The notes under the pieces were generated by a model, which saw only the letters and a list, made by a program, of their open reading frames with translations, was not told the DNA's origin and did not search any database. The position numbers and the translations under genes were made by a program. Shown in pieces: positions 38,603 through 48,692 of a stretch of DNA of 64,000 nt (position 1 is its first letter; each line of letters opens with the position of its first letter). Source of the DNA: Vibrio maritimus (GTDB lineage Bacteria; Pseudomonadota; Gammaproteobacteria; Enterobacterales; Vibrionaceae); contig JYJJ01000002.1 in NCBI GenBank assembly GCA_003263775.1, positions 248,001 through 312,000 of the forward strand, written 5' to 3'.

Positions 38603-39202
38603 TCACCCATAAGTCACCACATACCGAGTCGGCTTATGATTCATCGCCAACACCAAATTCAACATCACCGCACCTAGAATCGAAATCCCAATAATCGACG
38701 GCGACACAAAGAAAAACGACGCAACAAGAATGCCACAATCAATCGCCATCTGCGTTTTACCGACAGAAATTCCAAACTTGTCCTGAATAAACAGACATAG
38801 CACATTAAAGCCTCCTAGGCTTGAACGGTGTCTGAATAGAATCAGCATACCCAATCCCATCAATAAGCCACCGGCAATCGCGCAGTAGATGGTATTGACG
38901 TTATCCAGCGTGACCACTCGATGCATGTTGTCCGTAATAATAGACACCAAGGCACCAGAAATGGCGCTGCTCGCAGCAAAGCGTTTGCCAAAGCGTTTCC
39001 ATGCAAGTAGGTAAAACGGGCTGTTTAGGGCGAAATAAAGCGTACCGAAAGAAATCGGTACAAACTGGCTCATGAGAAGGGCGAGACCCGTAGTTCCGCC
39101 AGTCAATAGTTGAGCCGACTGAAGAAAGAATATTCCCTGAGCGACGATAAAGGTGCCAGTAAGAATCGCTATCCAGTCTTCTTTGAGTGAGTGTTTTTGC
39201 AT
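38603..39202 (-). CDS. YitT family membrane protein
   Basis: The 199-residue protein has five to six transmembrane helices and the conserved pattern of the DUF161/YitT family (QSAQLLTGGTTGLALLMSQ near the N-terminus and RHRSSLGGFNVLCLFIQDKF in the middle). The C-terminal cytosolic domain found in longer Bacillus YitT proteins is absent. The start is the ATG at 39202; a TTG one codon upstream is less likely. The shine-dalgarno signal is weak. Function in Gram-negative bacteria is unknown. It is divergent from glyA. Confidence 0.85.
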   Translation of the reverse strand: MQKHSLKEDWIAILTGTFIVAQGIFFLQSAQLLTGGTTGLALLMSQFVPISFGTLYFALNSPFYLLAWKRFGKRFAASSAISGALVSIITDNMHRVVTLDNVNTIYCAIAGGLLMGLGMLILFRHRSSLGGFNVLCLFIQDKFGISVGKTQMAIDCGILVASFFFVSPSIIGISILGAVMLNLVLAMNHKPTRYVVTYG

Positions 39203-39550
39203 CAACTTTAAATTCTTCTAATCAATAAACGGCGCAATATTATTGAAAAGTTGATGTTTTCGGTAGCTTGAAGGGGAAATTTACGGTAAACCTATGTAAT
39301 TCAATTTTTACACTGTGTAAATGGAATTATTGACACTTAGCGCCCGTGATAGTGCCGATTTATCGGCGTATATGATGAAGCCTAAGGTTCACTATGAAAA
39401 AACTGCATGAGAAATTTCCAATTTTCTCTTTATGACCTAGATCAAATTATGTATCATGCGAGTCATCAAATGTGGTGACGAAAACGTTTGCTTTTGGTCA
39501 TTGTGTGGTTTTTTTGAAACTTTCAGAACAATCTGAGTCAGGAGATACAG
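39203..39550. promoter_or_regulatory. Control region between the YitT gene and glyA
   Basis: This 348-base region has no ORF of note. It holds a PurR operator (39478-39493), a perfect 15-base palindrome TTTACACTGTGTAAA (39307-39321) and a TTGACA hexamer at 39329-39334 that may be a -35 box. I see no glycine riboswitch. Confidence 0.6.
39478..39493. promoter_or_regulatory. PurR operator of glyA
   Basis: ACGAAAACGTTTGCTT keeps the AACGTT core and most flanking bases of the PurR palindrome (ACGCAAACGTTTGCGT). glyA is a PurR target in E. coli, and the site lies 58-73 bases upstream of the start codon. Confidence 0.8.
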
Positions 39551-40801
39551 ATGCTTAAGCGTGATATGAACATCGCTGATTACGATGCGGAGCTATTTGC
39601 AGCAATTCAAGAAGAGACACTACGTCAAGAAGAGCACATCGAGCTTATCGCTTCGGAAAACTACACCAGCCCTCGCGTAATGGAAGCGCAAGGCTCTCAG
39701 CTAACGAACAAGTATGCTGAAGGCTACCCAGGCAAGCGCTACTACGGTGGTTGTGAGTATGTTGATAAAGCGGAAGCACTAGCGATTGATCGTGCTTGTG
39801 AGCTATTTGGTTGTGAGTACGCGAACGTTCAGCCGCACTCTGGTTCTCAAGCGAACAGCGCAGTATACATGGCGCTACTTAACCCAGGCGACACAGTTCT
39901 AGGTATGAGCCTAGCGCACGGCGGTCACCTGACTCACGGTTCACCAGTAAACTTCTCTGGTAAGCACTACAACGTTATCCCTTACGGTATAGACGAAGCT
40001 GGCCAAATCAACTACGACGAGATGGAACAGCTTGCTGTTGAGCACAAGCCTAAGATGATCATCGGTGGTTTCTCTGCATACAGCCAAATCGTAGACTGGG
40101 CTCGCATGCGTGAGATCGCAGACAAGGTTGACGCTTACCTATTCGTTGATATGGCGCACGTAGCGGGTCTTATCGCTGCAGGTGTTTACCCAACGCCAGT
40201 GCCACACGCTCACGTGGTAACAACAACAACGCACAAGACTCTAGCAGGTCCTCGCGGTGGTCTTATCCTGTCTAATGCAGGTGAAGACATGTACAAGAAA
40301 CTGAACTCTGCTGTATTCCCTGGTGGTCAGGGCGGCCCTCTAATGCACGTTATTGCTGGTAAAGCAGTAGCATTCAAAGAAGCAATGGAGCCAGAGTTTA
40401 AAGAGTATCAAGCACGCGTTGTTAAGAATGCAAAAGCGATGGTTGCACAGTTCCAAGAGCGCGGTTACAAGATCGTCTCTAACGGCACTGAAAACCACCT
40501 GTTCCTTGTTGACCTAATCGACAAAGACATCACTGGTAAAGAAGCAGATGCAGCGCTAGGCGCAGCAAACATCACTGTGAACAAGAACTCAGTACCAAAT
40601 GACCCACGTAGCCCATTCGTAACGTCTGGTATCCGTGTTGGTTCTCCAGCAATTACTCGCCGTGGCTTCACTGAAGCAGATGCGACTGAGCTTGCTAACT
40701 GGATGTGTGATGTTCTAGACAACATCAACGATGCTTCAGTAATCGAAGCAACGAAAGCGAAAGTACTAGAGATCTGTAAGCGCCTACCTGTTTACGCGTA
40801 A
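39551..40801 (+). CDS. glyA: Serine hydroxymethyltransferase
   Basis: GlyA converts serine and tetrahydrofolate to glycine and 5,10-methylene-THF, the main source of one-carbon units. The 416-residue PLP enzyme shows [20 protein letters not shown], the cofactor region [14 protein letters not shown], and the PLP lysine in [15 protein letters not shown] (about residue 230). AGGAGA precedes the ATG at 39551. It is a single-gene unit between a PurR-controlled promoter and a terminator. Confidence 0.98.
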   Translation: MLKRDMNIADYDAELFAAIQEETLRQEEHIELIASENYTSPRVMEAQGSQLTNKYAEGYPGKRYYGGCEYVDKAEALAIDRACELFGCEYANVQPHSGSQANSAVYMALLNPGDTVLGMSLAHGGHLTHGSPVNFSGKHYNVIPYGIDEAGQINYDEMEQLAVEHKPKMIIGGFSAYSQIVDWARMREIADKVDAYLFVDMAHVAGLIAAGVYPTPVPHAHVVTTTTHKTLAGPRGGLILSNAGEDMYKKLNSAVFPGGQGGPLMHVIAGKAVAFKEAMEPEFKEYQARVVKNAKAMVAQFQERGYKIVSNGTENHLFLVDLIDKDITGKEADAALGAANITVNKNSVPNDPRSPFVTSGIRVGSPAITRRGFTEADATELANWMCDVLDNINDASVIEATKAKVLEICKRLPVYA

Positions 40802-40824
40802 TTCTCTATTGCTTTAACGCAAAG

Positions 40825-40857
40825 AAAAAAAGCGAGCTGAATGCTCGCTTTTTTTGT
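40825..40857. terminator. Bidirectional terminator between glyA and the 40886 lipoprotein gene
   Basis: AGCGAGC-TGAAT-GCTCGCT is flanked by A7 and T7, so it can serve both convergent genes. Confidence 0.92.
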
Positions 40858-40885
40858 ACCTGAAACTTTAAGGTCGCAGGGAGTA

Positions 40886-41215
40886 TTACTTATTGATATT
40901 AAGCAAAGTTCCTGATTTACATCGGAATGAGTAATACTTACGGCTCTCACTAAACTGACCTAAGCCTTCGCCATTACAGTAATCAATGTTGATATCACGC
41001 ATGATATCCAATGTCTTCTCGCTGTTAAGGGCGAACTTAGCACCGTCCTTACAAACGATACGAACGCGACCATCGTCGCTGACCGAGTATAGGTTCACTT
41101 CAGTGTTACATAGCTCGAACGACGCTTCTAAATAGTTGTCTTGTTGAGTGTTCTGCGCACAGCCTGCAATCACAGTTGCTGCGAGAATAGGCAAACCAAT
41201 TTTCAATAACTTCAT
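40886..41215 (-). CDS. Small putative lipoprotein of unknown function
   Basis: The 109-residue product begins MKLLKIGLPILAATVIAGC, a lipoprotein signal with Cys19 as the lipidation site. The mature part has four further Cys residues (in FELCNTEV, RIVCKDG, IDYCNGEG and SFRCKSG) spaced as if forming two disulfides, and no recognised domain. I chose the ATG at 41215 because it gives the signal peptide; the frame is open further upstream. A role in the envelope is inferred only from the signal. Confidence 0.72.
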   Translation of the reverse strand: MKLLKIGLPILAATVIAGCAQNTQQDNYLEASFELCNTEVNLYSVSDDGRVRIVCKDGAKFALNSEKTLDIMRDINIDYCNGEGLGQFSESRKYYSFRCKSGTLLNINK

Positions 41216-41304
41216 GTTACGTCCTTGATTGGGTAAAACTTTTTCTTTAAGACTACCTAAAAATAGAAAAAATGCGAGTATGAGATTGTCATGTTGCATA
41301 TTTT

Positions 41305-41348
41305 TCTCAAAAAAAACACGGATTACTTCGATAGTGAATCCGTGTTTT
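41305..41348 (-). terminator. Terminator of lipBA
   Basis: AAAACACGGATT and AATCCGTGTTTT form a 12-bp stem with a 12-base loop; the minus strand continues with T-rich sequence. Confidence 0.85.
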
Positions 41349-41387
41349 ATGTCTCGAAAAAGGCAAGGCTACTTCAAAAAAGTAATG

Positions 41388-42353
41388 CTATTTTACTTCT
41401 TCGCCTTTTGCTTGTAGGTCTGCATGGTAAGACGAGCGAACAAATGGACCGCATGCTGCATGGGTAAAGCCAAGCTCAAGGGCGATCTCTTTTAGCTCAT
41501 CAAACTCTGATGGCGGCACGTAACGTTCTACCGGCAAGTGGTGACGACTAGGCGCTAGGTATTGACCAAGTGTAAGCATAGTGACGCCGTGAGCACGAAG
41601 ATCTTTAAGTACTTCAACAATCTCTTCTTTGGTTTCACCCAGACCCATCATCAAACCAGACTTAGTCGGTACGTCAGGGTGCATCTCTTTAAACTTCTGA
41701 AGAAGTTGCAGCGACCACTTATAGTTCGCACCTGGACGCGCTTTACGATATAAGCGAGGCGCTGTTTCTAGGTTGTGGTTAAACACATCTGGCGGGTTAT
41801 CTTTTAGTGCTTCAAGCGCTACATCCATACGGCCACGGAAATCAGGTACCAAGGTCTCGATGCGGATCTCTGGGTTAAGTGCGCGGATTTCACGGTTACA
41901 GTCTGCAAAGTGTTGAGCACCGCCATCACGTAGGTCGTCACGGTCAACAGAGGTAACGACCACGTATTTAAGCTTCATATCTTTGATGGTTTGAGCCAGC
42001 TTTTGCGGTTCGCCTGCTTCTGGCGCATTTGGGCGGCCGTGAGCTACGTCGCAGAAAGGGCAACGACGAGTACAGATAGCACCTAGAATCATAAAGGTTG
42101 CCGTACCGTGGTTAAAACACTCAGCCAGGTTAGGGCATGAGGCTTCTTCACATACCGAGTGAAGATCGTTTTTACGCATTGCAGACTTGATGTCTTGAAT
42201 ACGCTGGCTGTCCGCTGGCAGCTTGATCTTCATCCATTCAGGTTTACGAAGGATTTCTTTTTGCTCGGCAGGCATGTTCTTTACAGGAATCAGTGCCATC
42301 TTGTCAGCGTCACGGTACTTGACGCCTTTTTCCATTTGGATAGGTTTGCTCAT
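41388..42353 (-). CDS. lipA: Lipoyl synthase
   Basis: LipA inserts two sulfurs into octanoyl groups on lipoyl domains of 2-oxoacid dehydrogenases and the glycine cleavage H protein. The 321-residue radical-SAM enzyme has the auxiliary cluster motif [12 protein letters not shown], the SAM-cluster motif CTRRCPFC and the C-terminal RSSYHAD, whose Ser ligates the auxiliary cluster. It starts four bases after lipB, forming a lipBA operon. Confidence 0.97.
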   Translation of the reverse strand: MSKPIQMEKGVKYRDADKMALIPVKNMPAEQKEILRKPEWMKIKLPADSQRIQDIKSAMRKNDLHSVCEEASCPNLAECFNHGTATFMILGAICTRRCPFCDVAHGRPNAPEAGEPQKLAQTIKDMKLKYVVVTSVDRDDLRDGGAQHFADCNREIRALNPEIRIETLVPDFRGRMDVALEALKDNPPDVFNHNLETAPRLYRKARPGANYKWSLQLLQKFKEMHPDVPTKSGLMMGLGETKEEIVEVLKDLRAHGVTMLTLGQYLAPSRHHLPVERYVPPSEFDELKEIALELGFTHAACGPFVRSSYHADLQAKGEEVK

Positions 42354-42357
42354 CGTC

Positions 42358-42999
42358 TTATGCTTCTTCGCTGAATTCTACTTGCTCGTAATCAAGTATT
42401 TCTAATAGTGCTTTGATCATTTGGTCTTCGACCGTCGAGACCTCTTTTGGACCACCCAGTTGGCTCACTTGAACCATTTCCATCCCGGCATAGCCACAAG
42501 GGTTGATGCGAAGGAAAGGGGAGAGATCCATATTAATATTTAGCGCCAGTCCGTGGAATGAACACCCTTTGCGGATACGCAGACCAAGGGAGCAGACTTT
42601 TTTGCCATCGACATACACTCCAGGGGCATCGGGCCTAGCCGCTGACTCAATATCATACGCGTTAAGTGTCTTGATAACGAGGTTTTCGATGTGCGTAACC
42701 AGCTCGCGAACACCAAGCTTTTTACGACGTAAATTGATAAGAAAGTAGGCCACAAGCTGACCTGGACCATGATAGGTAACCTGTCCGCCGCGATCGCTTT
42801 GAATGACTGGGATATCACCAGTGTTGAGTAGGTGCTCTTCTTTACCTGCTTGTCCCTGAGTAAAGACAGGGTTGTGCTCCACTAACCACACTTCGTCGCG
42901 TGTATCGTCTGTTCGATTGTCAGTGAAATCATGCATGGCTTTCCAGACTGGTTCGTAGTCTTTTCGCCCAAGCTTCCTTACAACTAGCTGATTTTCCAC
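42358..42999 (-). CDS. lipB: Octanoyl-[ACP]:protein N-octanoyltransferase
   Basis: LipB transfers octanoate from acyl carrier protein to lipoyl domains. The 213-residue protein has [15 protein letters not shown], the lysine region [12 protein letters not shown] and the catalytic Cys in INPCGYAGM. The start is a GTG at 42999, supported by a GAGGTG ribosome binding site ten bases upstream and by the family N-terminus. It is the first gene of lipBA and is separated from ybeD by a terminator. Confidence 0.95.
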   Translation of the reverse strand: MENQLVVRKLGRKDYEPVWKAMHDFTDNRTDDTRDEVWLVEHNPVFTQGQAGKEEHLLNTGDIPVIQSDRGGQVTYHGPGQLVAYFLINLRRKKLGVRELVTHIENLVIKTLNAYDIESAARPDAPGVYVDGKKVCSLGLRIRKGCSFHGLALNINMDLSPFLRINPCGYAGMEMVQVSQLGGPKEVSTVEDQMIKALLEILDYEQVEFSEEA

Positions 43000-43121
43000 C
43001 AGTCACCTCGCTGCCACTTAATAAAGTATTCGCATTATAAACATGTTGATGGTTTTGAACTACCAATAAATAACGAATTCTTAACCATTACATGATGTTG
43101 GGTGTTTATCTTATTGATAAA

Positions 43122-43149
43122 TAAAAAGAAAGCAGCCTAAGCTGCTTTC
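43122..43149 (-). terminator. Terminator of ybeD
   Basis: GAAAGCAGC-CTAA-GCTGCTTTC is a perfect 9-bp stem; the minus strand continues with TTTTTAT. Confidence 0.88.
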
Positions 43150-43174
43150 AAATAAATTTTAACTTTTCAATTTA

Positions 43175-43453
43175 TTATAGAACCATACGAACAATGTCGA
43201 TATCGCCAAGTTCTTTGTAAAGGGTCTCTACCTGCTCGATGGAGGTTGCTGTAATGTTGATAGATACAGCGTGGTAATTGCCTTTTGCACTTGGTTTAAT
43301 GGTTGGGCTGTAGTCCCCAGGCGCGTGGCGTTGGATCACTTCCAGCACTTTTTCAGGAAGCTCTGGCTTGGCGTAACCCATCACTTTGAAGGTAAAAGAG
43401 CAAGGGAACTCGAGTAGGTCTTTGAGTTTTGCATCAGAGTTGATGGTCAACAT
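43175..43453 (-). CDS. ybeD: DUF493/UPF0250 family protein YbeD
   Basis: The 92-residue cytosolic protein has the ACT-like ferredoxin fold seen in E. coli Ybe[15 protein letters not shown] and the C-terminal [15 protein letters not shown] are family segments. I chose the ATG at 43453 ([12 protein letters not shown]) because GGAG lies upstream; eight more codons are open 5' but lack homology. Its place between dacA and lipB is conserved. A regulatory role has been suggested for the family, but the function is unknown. Confidence 0.92.
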   Translation of the reverse strand: MLTINSDAKLKDLLEFPCSFTFKVMGYAKPELPEKVLEVIQRHAPGDYSPTIKPSAKGNYHAVSINITATSIEQVETLYKELGDIDIVRMVL

Positions 43454-43531
43454 ATTAGGGACTCCAAAAAATACCAATTCTTTATAACGGTGCGAATAGT
43501 AATGCCTTACGTGGACGATCTCAAGCCAATG

Positions 43532-43560
43532 AAAAAGTAAAGCCGCTAATAGCGGCTTTA
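43532..43560 (-). terminator. Terminator of dacA
   Basis: TAAAGCCGCT-AAT-AGCGGCTTTA is a perfect 10-bp stem, with T5 following on the minus strand. Confidence 0.9.
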
Positions 43561-43596
43561 CGATGACTCGATTACTTTAGCGTTAAACGCTAGGGC

Positions 43597-44775
43597 TTAG
43601 AAAAAGCTCTTGAAAAGTAATACGATGTAATCCCACAAGCGACTGAACAGGCTACCTTCTTGAACATCTTCAAGAGCAAGCAGCGGGTATTCAGCTACGT
43701 CTTCGCCTTCTAGTTGATAGTATAGCTTACCAACGACATCGCCTTTAGATATTGGTGCTTCTAGCTGCTTTTCAAGTACAAAGCTTGCTTTTAAGTTTTT
43801 CGCTTGGCCGCGTGGTAGTGTGACATAAGTGTCTTGGTTCACACCTAGCGCGACTGCGTCTTTGTCACCCATCCATACTTTCTCTTCAACGAAAGTTTCG
43901 TCTGCTTTGTGTGGGTTCACCGTTTCGAAGAAGCGGAAGCCATAGCTTAGTAGCTTTTTACTTTCTGATTTACGAGCGTTAGCGTTCTTAGTTCCCATCA
44001 CAACGGCAACAAGACGCATCTTACCTTCAGTCGCTGAGCTCACTAGGCTGTAACCCGCTTTGCTCGTGTGGCCAGTTTTGATGCCATCAACGTTCATGCT
44101 CTTGTCCCAAAGTAGACCGTTACGGTTGTATTGGGTGATGCCGTTGTAGGTGAATTTCTTCTCAGAGTAAATACGGTACTCATCTGGCACGTCTTTGATA
44201 AGCGCGCGACCCAGAAGAGCCATATCATAAGGAGTTGAGTACAGATTCGGATTGTCTAGACCGTGCACGTTAGCAAAGTGCGAGTTGGTCATGCCGATAG
44301 ACTTCGCCCATGCATTCATAAGGTCAACGAATGCATCTTCTGAGCCCGCAATGTGCTCAGCCATCGCGACACAAGCATCATTACCCGATTGAATGATGAT
44401 GCCTTTGTTTAGCTCTTCAACGGTGACCTTGGTGCCCACCTCGATGAACATTTTTGATGAATCAGGGAAGTTCTTTGCCCACGCATTCTTACTGATGGTC
44501 ACTTCATCTTGTGGTGCGATATTGCCACGTTTTAGCTCTTGGCCGATAACATAGCTGGTCATCATTTTGGTCAAACTTGCCGGGTGAAGCTGAGTATTCA
44601 TTTCTTTCTCAGCTAGAACCTTGCCAGAGTTGTAGTCCATCAAAACGAAGCCTTTCGCTGCGATTTGAGGTGCATCAGGCATAACAACAGGTGCCGCGGA
44701 GGCAGAAGTTGCTGCCAAAGTTGCAGAAAGAGCAATAGTGGTTACAAATTTCATAGAAGATTTATTCTTATTCAT
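43597..44775 (-). CDS. dacA: D-alanyl-D-alanine carboxypeptidase (PBP5/6 family)
   Basis: DacA trims the terminal D-Ala from peptidoglycan pentapeptides. The 392-residue precursor has a signal peptide (cleavage near ATSASA) and the three penicillin-binding motifs: SLTK at 67-70, SGN at 130-132 and KTG at 233-235. A beta-rich C-terminal domain follows, then an amphipathic helix, LFSRLWDYIVLLFKSFF, that anchors the protein to the inner-membrane surface. I chose the ATG at 44775; the frame is open 17 codons further upstream. It follows rlpA and the mrd genes. Confidence 0.95.
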   Translation of the reverse strand: MNKNKSSMKFVTTIALSATLAATSASAAPVVMPDAPQIAAKGFVLMDYNSGKVLAEKEMNTQLHPASLTKMMTSYVIGQELKRGNIAPQDEVTISKNAWAKNFPDSSKMFIEVGTKVTVEELNKGIIIQSGNDACVAMAEHIAGSEDAFVDLMNAWAKSIGMTNSHFANVHGLDNPNLYSTPYDMALLGRALIKDVPDEYRIYSEKKFTYNGITQYNRNGLLWDKSMNVDGIKTGHTSKAGYSLVSSATEGKMRLVAVVMGTKNANARKSESKKLLSYGFRFFETVNPHKADETFVEEKVWMGDKDAVALGVNQDTYVTLPRGQAKNLKASFVLEKQLEAPISKGDVVGKLYYQLEGEDVAEYPLLALEDVQEGSLFSRLWDYIVLLFKSFF

Positions 44776-44874
44776 TTCGAATGCGTTTGAGTAATAGTTC
44801 GTATAGTAACAGAATGTTGCCTGCAAACTAGATAGCTTACACTAAGTAACAACGGTTATTTATGTCAATGATGT

Positions 44875-45678
44875 TTACAGTTTTTTGACGAAAGCTGAGG
44901 GGTAGCCAATCTTTTGCACCTGCTCCAGCACGTCTTGGGTTTGCTTGTAATCTTTAAATGGACCAAGCATCAGTCGATAGTTCTTGTTTACCGGGGTAAG
45001 AAAGGTGTCGACCGATAGCTTTTCGCTTAGTTGCTTGGACAAGTTGTCGATGCGATCTTTATGAGGTGAGGCAGCGACTTGAATCGTGTACTCCGGGTGT
45101 TTGCTCAGCTCATGTTGGCTGGATGGCTTTTCGATGATAATAACTTCTATTTCAACGTTAGCCGTACCGGTTTTAATCACATCTAGCTTGTTTGCAGCGG
45201 CATAACTTAGGTCGATAATACGGCCGTCATGAAAAGGACCACGGTCATTAACACGAACAATGGTCTCTTTTCCGTTATCAAGATTTTTGACTTTGACATA
45301 GCTCGGCAGGGGTAATGTCTTATGCGCCGCCGACATTGAATACATGTCGTATACTTCGCCATTCGAGGTTAAGTGTCCATGGAACTTTTTGCCGTACCAA
45401 GATGCTTCGCCACGCTCTTTAAAGCCAGCAGGGTCTTTAATCACTGAGTAGCTTTTGCCGCGCAGACGATAACTCTTATTGCCTCCGAGACTGTATGGCT
45501 CATACTTTGGTACCGCGCCTTCAATATGATCGACAGAAATAGGCGTGTTTGGGGCAACATCGTCTTTCAGATCATAGCGGCTGTCTGATGACGACGAGCA
45601 TCCAGCTAAGGCGGTCAGCCCTATGGCTAAAGCCAGCCAAGATAGGCCCTGGCGCCATGTGTCATTCCATTTGTTCAT
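44875..45678 (-). CDS. rlpA: Septal-ring lipoprotein RlpA, lytic-transglycosylase-like
   Basis: The 267-residue precursor has a lipoprotein signal (LTALAGC, Cys27). A double-psi beta-barrel domain follows (ERGEASWYGKKFHGHLTSNG through VRVNDRGPFHDGRIIDLS); the catalytic-type Asp in RVNDRGPF is present. The C-terminal SPOR domain (about 190-267) binds denuded septal glycan. In Pseudomonas RlpA is a lytic transglycosylase; in E. coli activity was not detected, so activity here is uncertain. Its start codon overlaps the last base of mrdB. Confidence 0.94.
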   Translation of the reverse strand: MNKWNDTWRQGLSWLALAIGLTALAGCSSSSDSRYDLKDDVAPNTPISVDHIEGAVPKYEPYSLGGNKSYRLRGKSYSVIKDPAGFKERGEASWYGKKFHGHLTSNGEVYDMYSMSAAHKTLPLPSYVKVKNLDNGKETIVRVNDRGPFHDGRIIDLSYAAANKLDVIKTGTANVEIEVIIIEKPSSQHELSKHPEYTIQVAASPHKDRIDNLSKQLSEKLSVDTFLTPVNKNYRLMLGPFKDYKQTQDVLEQVQKIGYPSAFVKKL

Positions 45679-46799
45679 TAGGTTGCCTTTGAGAATGCTT
45701 TCCTGTGTGTATGAATTGACATCAGAATGCCAAATCCAGCCATTAGGGTCACCATGGAGGTGCCACCGTAGCTGATCAGCGGCAATGGTACACCAACTAC
45801 CGGTAATATACCGCTCACCATACCAATATTTACAAAAACATAAACGAAGAAGCTAAGAACGATGCTGCCAGCCATCATTCGACCGAATGCAGTTTGAGCG
45901 GAACTGGCTAGATATAAGCCTCGTCCGATGATAAATAGGTAGAGAGTGAGTAGCAATAGAATCCCAATCATCCCCCATTCTTCCGCGATAACGGCAAAGA
46001 TGAAGTCGGTATGACGCTCTGGCAAGAACTCGAGCTGTGATTGAGTGCCTTGCATCCAACCTTTGCCGGTAATCCCTCCAGAGCCGATAGCTATTTTACT
46101 TTGAATAATGTGATAACCCGCGCCCAGTGGATCCGATTCGGGATCAAACAAAGTACGTACGCGTACTTTTTGATACTCGCGCATCAAGAAGAACCAAAGT
46201 ACAGGGACAAAAGCACTTAACGCGACCACGGCACCAAAGATAATTTTCCAACTGATACCAGCTAAAAAGATAACGAAAATCCCTGAGGCGGCGATCAAAA
46301 TGGAAGTACCAAGATCTGGCTGCTTAGCGATTAATATTGTCGGTACGAATACCATCACTAGCGAGATGATTAAGGTCTGAAACGTGATGGGTAGTGAACG
46401 CTTACCAATATAGCGTGCCACCATCAATGGTACCGCCAGTTTAAGAAGCTCGGAGGGCTGAAAGCGCACAAAGCCCAGATTTAGCCAGCGTTGTGCCCCT
46501 TTGGATGCTTCACCAAAGAACAATACGCCAAATAGCAGCATGACGCCCGCAAAGAACATCAAGGGAGCCAAGGTCTCGTAGGTTCTTGGCGATAGCTGAG
46601 CGAGGACAACCATCACCACTAAGGCAAGCACCATGCGCATCGCTTGCCTGTCCATCATTGCCATACTTTGCCCGCTAGCACTGTACATCACCACTAGACC
46701 AAAACCCATAAGCGCGAGAATTCCTAGCACCAAAGGTAAGTCGATGTGGAAGCGCTCGAACATTACTCGGCTTTGACCGGTGGAAGGATCAAATCTCAT
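45678..46799 (-). CDS. mrdB: Rod-shape SEDS peptidoglycan polymerase RodA
   Basis: RodA polymerises glycan strands in the elongasome with its partner PBP2. The 373-residue protein has about ten transmembrane helices and SEDS motifs such as [12 protein letters not shown], the periplasmic-loop [19 protein letters not shown] and the C-terminal [11 protein letters not shown]. It overlaps the mrdA stop by four bases (ATGA), which couples translation of the two partner enzymes. Confidence 0.96.
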   Translation of the reverse strand: MRFDPSTGQSRVMFERFHIDLPLVLGILALMGFGLVVMYSASGQSMAMMDRQAMRMVLALVVMVVLAQLSPRTYETLAPLMFFAGVMLLFGVLFFGEASKGAQRWLNLGFVRFQPSELLKLAVPLMVARYIGKRSLPITFQTLIISLVMVFVPTILIAKQPDLGTSILIAASGIFVIFLAGISWKIIFGAVVALSAFVPVLWFFLMREYQKVRVRTLFDPESDPLGAGYHIIQSKIAIGSGGITGKGWMQGTQSQLEFLPERHTDFIFAVIAEEWGMIGILLLLTLYLFIIGRGLYLASSAQTAFGRMMAGSIVLSFFVYVFVNIGMVSGILPVVGVPLPLISYGGTSMVTLMAGFGILMSIHTHRKAFSKAT

Positions 46800-48681
46800 T
46801 CTTCTTCACTCTCTTCCTTTTCTGCCAATGCCAAGTCGAACAGTTGTCGAGCGACTGGCGCACCGTTGCTAGAACCACCACCGGCGTTCTCAAGAACGAC
46901 AGTGACCACGACCTTTGGATTCTCAAACGGGGCGAACCCGGTAAACAATGCGTGGTCTTTCAGATGTTCAGCGAGCTCCTCAGCATTATACTCTTCGTCT
47001 TCTGCCAAGCTAAATACCTGCGCAGTTCCCGATTTACCACCACTTTGAAAAGGCATATTGGTGAACGCGCGTCGAGCTGTTCCTTTAACCCCATGATTTA
47101 CTAGGCGCATACCTTCTAAAGCGATATCCCAGTAGCGCTCTTGCACGCCGGTAATTGGTGGTCTTGAGTCAACTTCGCTTAAGGTTTGATGGTCAAAGCT
47201 GTCGCCATTGTTAATGGTTGCACGTAGCAGATGAGGGGAGAGAACCTCACCGCGATTAACGAGAACTGACGTCGCTTTCGCTATCTGCATTGGCGTTGCT
47301 GTCCAGTAACCCTGACCGATACCGACAGGGATAGTATCGCCTTGATACCATGGCGTTCTATGTCTAGCCATCTTCCACTCGCGTGTTGGCATATTGGCCT
47401 TGCTCTCTTCAAAGATATCAATGCCAGTGTAGTCGCCGAAACCAAACATCATCATCCATTTCGATAGGCGGTCTATGCCCATATCGTAAGCAATTTGGTA
47501 ATAGAAGGTATCTACCGACTCTTCAATCGCTTTGAGAATATCAACCTTACCATGCCCCCAACGCAACCAGTCACGGAATGGACGTGTTTTCGAATTTGGA
47601 ATGCGCCAGTAACCCGGGTCATTACGTGTGGTTTTGGTGGTAATAACACCCTCTTGAAGTGCGCCGACCGCGATAAACGGCTTCACTGTTGAAGCTGGTG
47701 GATAGATGCCAAGGGTAGCGCGGTTTACCAGTGGACGGTTTTTGTCTTCCAATAGCGCGCGATAGCCTATACCGGAGATACCGTTCACAAAGGCATTCGG
47801 GTCGTAGCTTGGGCTAGATACCATCGCTAGGACACCGTTGTCACTTGGATCAAGAATGATCGCTGAGCACGTCTGCCATCGAGCAGTTTGTGAACCTTAA
47901 GCTGAAGCGTGATATCCAAGTTAAGAACGATGTCTTTGCCCGGGACAGGTGGTACGAACTTGAGGGTTCTCAATACGCGTCCACGGCTGTTCACTTCCAC
48001 TTCTTGATAGCCAGCGGTGCCGTGCAAAATATCTTCGTAGTAGCGCTCAATACCGAGCTTACCAATATCGCGAGTCGCCTGATAATTGGCATCTTTCTCT
48101 TCACGGATCAGGCGGCGCATATCGCGATCGTTAATGCGAGATACATAGCCAATGACGTGAGTAAGCACATCACCATATGGGTAGAAACGTTTCAGGTTCG
48201 CAGCAATTTCAACACCAGGGAATTTATGTTGATGAACTGAAAAGATCGCGACTTGGTCTTCAGTCAATTGGGTCAGAAGCGGGATCGACTTGAAGCGACG
48301 TGTGCGCTTACGATCGCGATTGAAGGCTTCTTCGCGCTCTGGTGAGATATCTAGATATTGTCTTAGCGCCTGGATGGTCGCATCCATGTCTTTGACTTTT
48401 TCTGGTGTGACTTCCAGGTTGAAGACAGGACGGTTCTCCGCCAGCAAAATGCCATTGCGGTCGTAGATGAGCCCGCGGTTTGGCGCGATAGGCACGACTT
48501 TGATGCGATTATCGTTCGAGCGGGTCTTGTAGTCTTGATACTGGTTGATCTGGATGTTGTAGAGGTTAGCGACGAGCACCAACATCATCACAACGATACC
48601 AACAAACGCCACAATGGCACGACTTTTAAATAGTCGCGCTTCGGCCTGATGGTCCCGTATCTGGCTGCGTTTACGTTTCAT
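46796..48681 (-). CDS. mrdA: Penicillin-binding protein 2 (single-base frameshift near 47866)
   Basis: PBP2 is the transpeptidase of cell elongation. The N-terminus has basic residues and a single membrane anchor ([20 protein letters not shown]), then the pedestal domain, then the transpeptidase domain with the active-site STVK in [10 protein letters not shown] and KSGTAQ near the C-terminus. The frame is lost after KLLDGRRA; one base restored between 47866 and 47867 gives the expected [23 protein letters not shown] and 628 residues. The break lies just inside the transpeptidase domain. A true null would give round, sick cells, so an error is likelier. Confidence 0.94.
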
Positions 48682-48692
48682 CGCTAGCTAAA

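Noticed and set aside
39203..39550. Glycine riboswitch upstream of glyA
   Set aside because: I looked for the tandem aptamer pattern, given the gcvA and glyA context, and saw no matching paired elements. A PurR operator explains regulation.
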